Part shown: positions 7,395 to 13,212 of the stretch, piece by piece
Position numbering within the stretch: position 1 is the stretch's first letter
Layout: each line of letters starts with the position of its first letter
From: Pseudomonas_S sp047607345
GTDB taxonomy: Bacteria > Pseudomonadota > Gammaproteobacteria > Xanthomonadales > Xanthomonadaceae
Length of the DNA: 22,580 nucleotides
Assembly (NCBI GenBank): GCA_047607345.1
Contig: JASGDF010000226.1
Span: 1 to 22,580, forward strand
Direction of reading: 5' to 3'
Translations under genes and position numbers: made by a program
The notes under the pieces: generated by a model
Told to the model about the DNA's origin: nothing
Database searches by the model: none
Seen by the model: only the letters and a program-made list of their open reading frames with translations

Positions 7395-7453
7395 AAAAAA
7401 GGGGGCGGAGTAAATTATTGTTTCAAGCGGAAATTAACTCTGGCCCCTTATTG
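7395..7453. repeat. REP-like element, copy 2
   Basis: AAAAAAGGGGGCGGAGTAAATT and onward through AACTCTGGCCCCTTATTG is almost identical, over about 59 bases, to copy 3 at 8155-8214, which has one extra G. The arms GGGGGCGGAGTAAATT and AAATTAACTCTGGCCCC are imperfect inverted repeats. The coding fragment of the truncated lipoprotein begins about five bases after its end. Confidence 0.85.
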
Positions 7454-7457
7454 GTGT

Positions 7458-7574
7458 CAGCCTGAGTCACCGGACTCGCGCTACCTCCGCGTTTATTTCA
7501 TGAAAAATGGAAGCAATCCCATTCAGTGGATCGATGAAATGGGTACCCCGGAAATAGCCCCAGTACAGGAATGA
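7458..7574 (+). pseudogene. 3' fragment of a DUF3304-like lipoprotein gene
   Basis: Codons 7458-7571 read QPESPDSRYLRVYFMKNG... and end ...EMGTPEIAPVQE before a TGA at 7572-7574. This closely parallels RPESSSSRYLRVYFMKDG... and EMGAPELAPTQ in the complete gene at 7636-8220 (about 75% identical by eye). Only the last 38 residues remain, and the upstream part is replaced by REP-like copy 2. A former tandem pair of paralogous lipoprotein genes, as is common for immunity genes, is the simplest explanation. Confidence 0.8.
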
Positions 7575-7635
7575 AAGAGCGATTAGTGACGCATCTGTAC
7601 AACTGGGCCAACAGCAAACTCTCAATGATGCATTT

Positions 7636-8220
7636 ATGACCAAATCCATGAAAAATAAGACCCTTCAACGGAAACAAAATCAGCCCCTACTACGCTGTTT
7701 GGCTGCAGTAGTGGTCACCATCCTGCTGTTGTCCGGATGCGATCGCGTGTTCTCGCAGGAGAGGACAGTTTGCGCATCAGGTTATAACGAGTTTGATCGT
7801 CAAATATACGAATTTTGGCTTGATGGAGAGAATAAGTCGGGGTGCTTCGGCAATCCACCCGGGAAAAGTCTCGATCAGAATTTTGGCGGTGGAGGTAAGT
7901 TTGCTTGCGGCTGTACCGTGACGCCAGGTAAAAAGGTGAATCTCTACTGGAGTTTTGAGCAAACTCGCGATGAATATGATTCCGGCAAAAAACCAGAAGA
8001 ACATACAAAACAAGTTATCATTCCACGGCCTGAATCCTCAAGCTCTCGATATCTGCGAGTATATTTCATGAAGGACGGCACCACACCCATCCAGTGGGTT
8101 GATGAAATGGGTGCCCCGGAACTGGCCCCAACACAGGGACGAAAGAGCGATGCAAAAAAAGGGGGGCGGAGTAAATTATTGTTTCAAGCGGAAATTAACT
8201 CTGGCCCCTTATTGCGATAG
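7636..8220 (+). CDS. DUF3304-like lipoprotein, candidate T6SS immunity protein
   Basis: The 194-residue product has a basic N-terminus, a hydrophobic segment (CLAAVVVTILLLSGC) and a lipobox with Cys35, so it should be a membrane-anchored lipoprotein. The mature part contains CASGYNEFDRQIYEF, GGGGKFACGCTVTPGKKVNLYW and YLRVYFMKDG, which match the usual layout of DUF3304 lipoproteins (GYN-, GGGG-F-C-, W-, final beta strands). DUF3304 genes often sit beside T6SS effectors, but their function is not firmly established. The last ~24 residues (after TQGRKSDA) are encoded by REP-like copy 3; the paralogous fragment upstream stops near this point, so the native C-terminus was probably shorter. Start may be ATG 7636 or 7648; neither has a good ribosome binding site. 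The gene is less GC-rich than the genome around it, suggesting transfer. Confidence 0.65.
   Translation: MTKSMKNKTLQRKQNQPLLRCLAAVVVTILLLSGCDRVFSQERTVCASGYNEFDRQIYEFWLDGENKSGCFGNPPGKSLDQNFGGGGKFACGCTVTPGKKVNLYWSFEQTRDEYDSGKKPEEHTKQVIIPRPESSSSRYLRVYFMKDGTTPIQWVDEMGAPELAPTQGRKSDAKKGGRSKLLFQAEINSGPLLR
8155..8214. repeat. REP-like element, copy 3
   Basis: Near-identical to copy 2. It overlaps the 3' ends of two facing frames: the DUF3304-like gene (plus) and the truncated minus-strand gene at 8184-8375. It supplies unnatural C-terminal codons to both. Confidence 0.85.
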
Positions 8221-8375
8221 TCTGGCGGCAGGTTTTTCATGAATTCGGCAAGAGCCTCCTCGGCGGCCCTGACGCACTGCTCAAAAGCACTCCACATTTG
8301 CTTGAAATAATCCGGGCAGCTGTATCGCTCGAGCAGATAAACTTCCTGGGGAATCAGCGGAGTCGATCTCATCAT
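8184..8375 (-). pseudogene. 5' fragment of an unrecognised gene, truncated by REP-like copy 3
   Basis: From ATG 8375-8373, well supported by GGAGAG six bases upstream, the frame encodes 63 residues: MMRSTPLIPQEVYLLERYSC..., then FKQMWSAFEQCVRAAEEALAEFMKNLPPDYRN. The composition looks like a genuine protein start. The last residues (NKGPELISA) are encoded by the repeat, so the native gene was probably longer. The start codon overlaps the stop of the fragment upstream (ATGATGA), showing former translational coupling. The family is not recognised with confidence; the setting suggests a T6SS-associated accessory protein, which is inference only. Confidence 0.55.
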
Positions 8376-8478
8376 TGCTCTCTCCAGTTGTTCTTCAAAA
8401 TTGGAATGCCAACAAGGCTGACCTTGATGTCGCCATCATCGTAGCCCCGTCCGGTAAATTTTCGCTGACGATAGCGCA
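8372..8478 (-). pseudogene. 3' fragment of the gene formerly upstream of 8184-8375
   Basis: The minus-strand frame ending at the TGA at 8374-8372 reads RKFTGRGYDDGDIKVSLVG then IPILKNNWREQ. This protein-like tail stops at the start codon of the next fragment (ATGA overlap), as in an operon. Its upstream side runs into REP-like copy 4 (8479-8520), beyond which the frame no longer looks coding. I do not recognise the family. Confidence 0.55.
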
Positions 8479-8520
8479 GGGGCAACGCAAATTTCTGTTG
8501 CAAACAGATCCGCACCCTCA
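8479..8520. repeat. REP-like element, copy 4
   Basis: GGGGCAACGCAAATTTCTGTTGCAAACAGATCCGCACCCTCA-type sequence aligns with copies 1-3: GCAAATTTCTGTT against GTAAATTTTTGTT, and CCGCACCCT against GTGCACCCT. It is the most diverged copy. Confidence 0.6.
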
Positions 8521-8564
8521 TCGCTTTCCTGGGCGCGCGCAGGCGAAAAGCGCTGCATGGTGGT

Positions 8565-8690
8565 GCCAGGGATCGACCATCCAGACGTTCGCGCCGGTCG
8601 TTGCGCAAGTGGTTGGGCTTCCTTCCAGCTGCGCGGGAGTGAGGATTCAAGCTTCCCGGGCAGCAGTGCGCGTTCACGGGGACGGAGGGA
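8565..8690. repeat. Third, diverged copy of the ~180-bp intergenic repeat
   Basis: Blocks GCCAGGGATCG, ATCCAG, GCGCAAGTGGTTGGGCTTCC and GCTGCGCGGGAGTGAGGATT follow the order seen at 6695-6780. The continuing CCCGGGCAGCAGTGCGCG matches CTCTGGACAGTAGTGCGTG at 6784-6802. The region 8521-8772 holds no convincing gene. Confidence 0.55.
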
Positions 8691-8772
8691 GGGGAGGGTG
8701 CAGGTCCCGGCAGGTCCGTCGAACACCTGGATACGGTAGGCTTGCCGCTTTGCATCTCGCGACCGACCGACA

Positions 8773-9301
8773 ATGACGACCCCCGCCCAGGCCGCCAGTG
8801 CCGCTCCGCGCGCGGATACTGCGCCAGATCCGCTTCATCGTCGGCAACGAGGCCTGCGAGCGCTTCAGCTTCTACGCGATGCGCAACATCCTGGCGCAGT
8901 TCCTGATCACCTCGCTCTGCTGCGGGAGGTCGCCGGCATGGGGCGCGAGGCCGAGACCAAGCACGTCATGCACAGTTGCATGATCGGCGTGTACTTCTTT
9001 GTGAGCCCCTCACAAGAGCACGGCACATCCCTGTGCCGGGGTTCTTTTTTGTGAGTCCTTCACAAGAGCGGCGTACCTCCATGTACGCGGACTCTTTTTT
9101 GCGCTGCTCGGTGGTTGGCTGGCCGATCGCTGCTTCGGCAAGTGCCGCAGCATCCCGTGGTTCTCGCCGGTGTACCGCGCCGGCCAAGCCCGCCTGGCGC
9201 TGGCCGTCAGCCCCGGCATCGTGGTCGGCCTGTCCCCTGCGCCGGGCTTCAGGCTGTATGCCCGCCGCTACCGTGCCGTCGACAACTACCGTCCCGCCTG
9301 A
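8773..9301 (+). pseudogene. Degraded POT-family (proton-dependent oligopeptide) transporter gene
   Basis: Three frames together spell the N-terminus of a POT/PTR peptide transporter. From about 8819 one frame reads RQIRFIVGNEACERFSFY and MRNILAQFLITSL. From about 8916 another reads REVAGMGREAETKHVMHSCM then IGVYFF. After a 100-base insertion (9001-9100) a third reads LLGGWLADRCFGKCR and WFSPVYRAG. GNEACERFSFYGMRNIL and GVYFFPLLGGWLADRFFGK are hallmarks of this family. Two frameshifts and the insertion disrupt it, and after about RLAL the similarity stops, so ten or so transmembrane helices are missing. The tail to the stop at 9299-9301 (GFRLYARRYRAVDNYRPA) does not look like POT and may derive from another gene. 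Confidence 0.85.
9001..9100. repeat. Two tandem 50-bp hairpin repeat units inserted in the POT gene
   Basis: Unit 1 (9001-9050) and unit 2 (9051-9100) are each exactly 50 bases and match at 37 positions. Both start GTGAG.CC.TCACAAGAGC and end in CTTTTTT. The central stem is CGGCACA/TGTGCCG in unit 1 and GCGTAC/GTACGC in unit 2: unit positions 21-38, 22-37 and 24-35 have changed on both sides and still pair. A small 5' hairpin (GTGAG/CTCAC) and the pairing of AAGAG with CTCTT next to the T run make each unit look like an intrinsic terminator. Removing the 100 bases rejoins TACTTCTTT to GCGCTGCTCGGT (YFFALLGG), restoring the POT consensus. Confidence 0.9.
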
Positions 9302-9313
9302 CCGACCCTGCCC

Positions 9314-9922
9314 ATGATCACGCTGATCCTCATCGCCATCACCGCCATCGTGTCCTGGATGGCCTTCAACAACCGCAAGCTGGCCGACAGGCTGGTCCTG
9401 TGGCCGCCGGCGGTCGACCGCCACCGGCAGTACGAGCGGCTGCTGACCTACGGCTTCGTCCATGCCGACTTCGCGCACCTGATCTTCAACATGGTCACGC
9501 TGTACTTCTTCGGGCGGTCGATCGAGCGGGTGATGGCGCAGGCCACCGGCAGCGTGCTGACCTATCCGGTGTTCTACCTGGCGGCGCTAGTGGTCTCGAT
9601 CATGCCCAGCTACATCAAGAACCAGAAGAACCCGAACTACCTGAGCCTGGGCGCGTCGGGCGCGGTCTCGGCGGTGCTGTTCGCCTACATCCTGCTGGCG
9701 CCGTGGACGATCATCCTGGTGTTCTTCATCCCCGCCCCGGCGATCATCTACGCGGTGTTCTACGTCGGCTACAGCCTCTGGATGGACCGCCGCGGCGGCG
9801 ATCGCGTCAATCACAGCGCGCATCTGGCCGGTGCGGCTTTCGGCGTGCTGTTCATGCTGATCATGGAGCCGCAGGTGCTGAACATCTTCCTGGAGCAACT
9901 CGCGAACCCGCGTTTCGGCTGA
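9314..9922 (+). CDS. Rhomboid family intramembrane serine protease
   Basis: The 202-residue product is nearly all hydrophobic helices, with about six membrane segments. Rhomboid signatures are present: HADFAHLIFNM after the first helix, the catalytic serine in GASGAVSA (Ser115), and the catalytic histidine in the last-helix motif SAHLAGAAFG (His170). Rhomboids cleave membrane-spanning segments of other proteins inside the inner membrane; the substrate cannot be predicted. The ATG at 9314 begins a normal first helix (MITLILIAITAIVSWMAF) but has no good Shine-Dalgarno sequence. It lies 12 bases after the dead POT gene and 91 bases before the GNAT gene. Confidence 0.9.
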   Translation: MITLILIAITAIVSWMAFNNRKLADRLVLWPPAVDRHRQYERLLTYGFVHADFAHLIFNMVTLYFFGRSIERVMAQATGSVLTYPVFYLAALVVSIMPSYIKNQKNPNYLSLGASGAVSAVLFAYILLAPWTIILVFFIPAPAIIYAVFYVGYSLWMDRRGGDRVNHSAHLAGAAFGVLFMLIMEPQVLNIFLEQLANPRFG

Positions 9923-10013
9923 GGCCGGCCCACCTTGGGGGCGCGTTCTTTCACGCTTCCAATGCGCAGGCTCGGACAGAATCCGGCGCGTTGCCACCGT
10001 GGGGATGAGCGTC

Positions 10014-10301
10014 ATGTCCAGTGCCGGGGAATCGCAGGTCAGGCACGAGCCTGCGCGGTTTCGTTTCGTCATCGAGGTGGACGGGCACGAGGCCGTACTC
10101 GATTACCGGCTCGCGGGCGGGACGATGGCGATCCTGCATACCGGGGTGCCCGAGCCGATCGGCGGTCGCGGCATTGCCGCCAGCCTGACCGAGGCAGTGC
10201 TGGCCTTGGCGCGGAGCAATGGCTGGAGGGTGCGACCGGAGTGCTCCTATTCGTTGGCGTATTTCAAACGGCACCGCGAGCACCGGGACCTGTTGGCCTG
10301 A
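10014..10301 (+). CDS. Small GNAT-fold N-acetyltransferase (COG2388/YidJ-like)
   Basis: The product is about 95 residues and consists of one minimal GNAT domain: FRFVIEVDGHEAVLDYRL, ILHTGVPEPIGGRGIAASL (with the acetyl-CoA pyrophosphate loop as GGRGIA), LALARSNGWRVRPECSY and YFKRHREHRDLL. This layout is typical of the short COG2388 family, whose substrates are mostly unknown. ATG 10014 is favoured because GGGGA lies about eight bases upstream; GTG 9999 and ATG 10005 are possible. It starts a run of plus-strand genes. Confidence 0.85.
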   Translation: MSSAGESQVRHEPARFRFVIEVDGHEAVLDYRLAGGTMAILHTGVPEPIGGRGIAASLTEAVLALARSNGWRVRPECSYSLAYFKRHREHRDLLA

Positions 10302-10337
10302 GCGGGTCCGGTGGACATAACGTGGAGAGGAAGCGGC

Positions 10338-11171
10338 ATGCGCAGCATCGCGGGATGGTTCATCTGGCTTGGACTGCTCGGCGTGGCTGGCTGCCAGCGC
10401 GCGCCCCAGCCGGCGCCGACCGGGCAGGCGCCGGTGGCTACGTCGGAGGGTGCCGGGGTGGCGCATCAGGGCGAGGCGGCGCCGGTTGCGCTCGACGACA
10501 TCATCGAGCACACCCCGTCCTACGTGATCGGCATCAGTTTCCCGAAGGGCCTGGAGCAGCAGCAGGGGCTGGCCAGGCTGATCCGTGACTACGCGGATGC
10601 GGCCCGCGCCGAGCTGATGCGCGCGCTGGAGGGGCTGGGCAACGACCGGCCGAGCGCGCCTTACGAGTTGTCACTGAGTTTCCAGACACTGGTGGATACC
10701 CCGGCGCTGGTCGCGGTGGCGGCCGATGGCGGCCGCTATACCGGTGGCGCCCATGGCGAGCCGCTGGTGGCGCGTTTCGTCTGGCTCAAGGGACCACGGA
10801 AGCCGCTCACCGCCGAGACCCTGATCCCCGACGAGCGCAATTGGGCGGGCATCGGCAACTACGTCGCCGCGCGCTTGCACGAGGCCGCGCTCACGCGCGC
10901 CCAGGCCGATCGGCTGACGCCGGAGGAGCAGGCCTCGCTGCTGAGCTCGGCCGACAGGATGATCGCCGCGGGGACCACCGCCAAGGCCGCCAACTTCTCG
11001 CAGTTCCAGCCGCTGGTCGATGGCGCCGGCCGGATCACCGCGTTGCGCTTCGTGTTCCCGCCGTACCAGGTGGGACCGTACTCGGACGGCACCCGGACCG
11101 TCGATGTTCCGGCCAAGGTGCTGCGGCCGTTGCTGGCGCAGGAGTATGCTGGACTCTTCTCCATGGACTAG
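10338..11171 (+). CDS. DUF3298/RsiV-like lipoprotein
   Basis: The 277-residue product has a lipoprotein signal (MRSIAGWFIWLGLLGVAGC, Cys19), then a proline/alanine-rich spacer. A globular domain follows with YELSLSFQTLVDTPALVAV, GGRYTGGAHGEP and a C-terminal part ending VDVPAKVLRPLLAQEYAGLF. The GGAHG motif and the two-part fold are typical of DUF4163-DUF3298 proteins such as RsiV and PdaC, which bind lysozyme or act on peptidoglycan. No catalytic assignment is made here. The start follows GGAGAGGA at 10324-10331. The cfa gene begins 18 bases after the stop, suggesting co-transcription. Confidence 0.78.
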   Translation: MRSIAGWFIWLGLLGVAGCQRAPQPAPTGQAPVATSEGAGVAHQGEAAPVALDDIIEHTPSYVIGISFPKGLEQQQGLARLIRDYADAARAELMRALEGLGNDRPSAPYELSLSFQTLVDTPALVAVAADGGRYTGGAHGEPLVARFVWLKGPRKPLTAETLIPDERNWAGIGNYVAARLHEAALTRAQADRLTPEEQASLLSSADRMIAAGTTAKAANFSQFQPLVDGAGRITALRFVFPPYQVGPYSDGTRTVDVPAKVLRPLLAQEYAGLFSMD

Positions 11172-11189
11172 TTCGCGGGGGGAGCGGGC

Positions 11190-12305
11190 GTGCCGGAACG
11201 GCTCCAGCATCGCGTCGAGCAACTGCTGGCCGAGGCCGATGTGGCGATCGGCGGCGCGCGGCCGCAGGACATCCTGGTCCACGATCCGCATTTCCACGCG
11301 CGGGTGCTTGCGCACGGCTCGCTGGGTCTTGGCGAGAGCTACATGGACGGCGACTGGGACGCCAACCAGCTCGATGCATTCCTGTTCCATGTGATGCGTG
11401 CCCGGCTGGACGAGCGCGTGCACGGACTGGGCGAGATCCGCGATGCGCTGCTGGCGAGGATCCTCAATCCGCAGCAGGGCGAGCGCAGCTACGAGGTCGG
11501 ACGCCGTCATTACGACCTGGGCAACGACCTGTACCAGGCGATGCTGGGACGCAGGCTGGTCTACAGCTGTGGCTACTGGGTGCGGGCCACGACGCTGGAC
11601 GCCGCGCAGGAGGCCAAGCTCGAGCTGATCTGCCACAAGCTGCGCCTGCAGCCGGGCCAGCGCGTGCTCGACATCGGCTGCGGCTGGGGCGAGGCGCTGA
11701 AGTTCGCCGCCGAGCGCTACGGCGTGTCCGGGGTCGGCGTGACGATCTCGCGCGAACAAGCCGAGTATGCGCGCGAGCTGTGCCGCGAGCTGCCGGTCGA
11801 GATCCGGTTGCAGGACTATCGCGCGCTGGACGAGCGCTTCGACGCGATCATGTCGATCGGCATGTTCGAGCACGTCGGGGTCAAGAACTATCGCGCTTAC
11901 TTCGACGTGGCGCGGCGTTGCCTGGCGCCGGATGGCCTGTTCGTATTGCACACGATCGGCAGCAACCTCAGCCGGCATCGCACCGATCCCTGGATCGCCC
12001 GGTACATTTTCCCCAACTCGATGCTGCCTTCGACACGCCAGATCGCCCAGGCCTGCGAGGGACGGTTCGTGATGGAGGACTGGCACAATTTCGGCACCGA
12101 TTACGATCTCACCCTGCAGGCTTGGCGACGCAATGTCGAGCTGGCCTGGGACCGGCTCGATGCCCGCTACGACACGCGTTTCCGCCGGATGTGGCGCTTC
12201 TACCTGGCCGGCTCGATGGCGACCTTCCGCTGTCGCCGTGCCCAGCTGTGGCAGATCGTGCTGTCGCCACGTGGCGTTCCCGGTGGCTACCGCGCGCCCC
12301 GCTGA
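11190..12305 (+). CDS. cfa: Cyclopropane-fatty-acyl-phospholipid synthase
   Basis: The 371-residue product methylenates unsaturated acyl chains of membrane phospholipids with S-adenosylmethionine. It aligns along its length with the E. coli enzyme (382 residues). The SAM motif is VLDIGCGWG (159-167). Active-site residues follow a constant offset of 12 from E. coli: Cys127 in YSCGYW, Glu227 in FEHVG, His254 in LHTIGS. Other family blocks are GVTISREQAEYA, YIFPNSMLPS, MEDWHNFG and QLWQIVLS. The start is GTG 11190, preceded by GGGGGAGCGGG. The protein is cytoplasmic and membrane-associated. Cyclopropanation protects against acid and other stress. Confidence 0.95.
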   Translation: MPERLQHRVEQLLAEADVAIGGARPQDILVHDPHFHARVLAHGSLGLGESYMDGDWDANQLDAFLFHVMRARLDERVHGLGEIRDALLARILNPQQGERSYEVGRRHYDLGNDLYQAMLGRRLVYSCGYWVRATTLDAAQEAKLELICHKLRLQPGQRVLDIGCGWGEALKFAAERYGVSGVGVTISREQAEYARELCRELPVEIRLQDYRALDERFDAIMSIGMFEHVGVKNYRAYFDVARRCLAPDGLFVLHTIGSNLSRHRTDPWIARYIFPNSMLPSTRQIAQACEGRFVMEDWHNFGTDYDLTLQAWRRNVELAWDRLDARYDTRFRRMWRFYLAGSMATFRCRRAQLWQIVLSPRGVPGGYRAPR

Positions 12306-12378
12306 GCGGCTCTGGCCGCGCTTCCGCGCCGCGCCGCTGCCTGTACCATGGGGCGACTCCACGACGATGAAAGGTGAT

Positions 12379-12876
12379 ATGGGCAGTTTCGATCCGACCG
12401 AACGCAGGGTGCAGGTGACTTGCGAGCGCTATCCGGCGTTCCCGCGTGAACCGGCGATCCTGGTCCGGCTGATCAAGCATCTCTACAAGCGCATTCACGC
12501 CAATGCCAACAGCCTGCTGCGCCCCTACGGGATCAGTCATCCGGAGTACGACATTCTGATGATGCTGCTGGGCACCCCGGACCGCTCGCTCACCCCGAGC
12601 GAGGTGGCCGAGGTGGTTGGCGAGAAGATGGCCAATGTCACTCGCCTGACCAATCAGCTGTGCGAGAAGGGGCTGATCCGGCGTGCCTCCAGCACCGAGG
12701 ACCGGCGCAAGGTGGTGCTCACCCTCGAGCCGGCCGGCGAGGCGCTGATCGAGAGCATGCTGCCGGACATCTGTGGGCTGCTCGACGTCGAAGTGTCGGC
12801 GCTGGGCGAACAGGAGCAATTGCGACTCGAGGCGCTGTTGAAGAAGATGCTGGTGGGGTTGGATATCACGTCCTGA
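12379..12876 (+). CDS. MarR-family transcriptional regulator
   Basis: The 165-residue product is a full-length MarR protein. The dimerisation helix is AILVRLIKHLYKRI, followed by LRPYGISHPEYDILMMLLG, the winged helix-turn-helix LTPSEVAEVVGEKMANVTRL (about 71-90), and the wing with the DRR signature (SSTEDRRKVVLT). The C-terminal helices are normal. ATG 12379 is favoured because AGGTGAT lies directly upstream in good register with the 16S tail; ATG 12367 would add four residues and lacks a ribosome binding site. MarR proteins usually respond to phenolic or toxic compounds and control nearby genes. No efflux operon follows, so the target is not evident. Confidence 0.9.
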   Translation: MGSFDPTERRVQVTCERYPAFPREPAILVRLIKHLYKRIHANANSLLRPYGISHPEYDILMMLLGTPDRSLTPSEVAEVVGEKMANVTRLTNQLCEKGLIRRASSTEDRRKVVLTLEPAGEALIESMLPDICGLLDVEVSALGEQEQLRLEALLKKMLVGLDITS

Positions 12877-13212
12877 GACGCGGCCCATGACGCGCCGCCG
12901 CGATTGGAACCGGTACTTGCGCGCATTGCGCGAGGCCGCACTTCCACGTAGGTCGCTGCGGGCTGCCGCATTCGATCGTGTTCCGGGGACGGGGCGAGGC
13001 CGTGGTTCTGGACGCGCCGGCGCGCGGGGAGGGCAAGGTATGAGGCGTTGGCGGGTTACGGGCGCGGGATCCGGCCGGGGTATCGCGATCGCGGTGCCGG
13101 AGCGACGGCTGCCGATGGTTGACGCGGCCAGCCATGGACCGGCCAGGTTGGGACCGCGGCGGGCAGGGGTCGGGCCTTGGCTGGAGCTGGCCACCGGCAT
13201 GGATTTCCCGGC
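12877..13212. other. Intergenic region without a convincing gene
   Basis: The 336 bases between the MarR and carboxylesterase genes contain only arginine- and glycine-rich frames on both strands, which look like read-through of GC-rich non-coding DNA. No tRNA, clear promoter or strong hairpin was seen. A promoter for the esterase is presumably here, but none stands out. Confidence 0.55.

Noticed and set aside
8375..8776. A 133-codon plus-strand open frame over the repeats
   Set aside because: It covers REP-like copies and the antisense of the gene fragment; no ribosome binding site and no protein-like pattern.
9001..9100. Two similar tandem units considered as a CRISPR array
   Set aside because: Only two units directly abut with no spacers, and each has an internal hairpin and T tail, unlike CRISPR repeats.
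8973..9317. Open frames running through the repeats (for example 8976-9317) as a real small protein
   Set aside because: The frames translate the hairpin units and the wrong frame of the POT remnant; the true signal is split over three frames.
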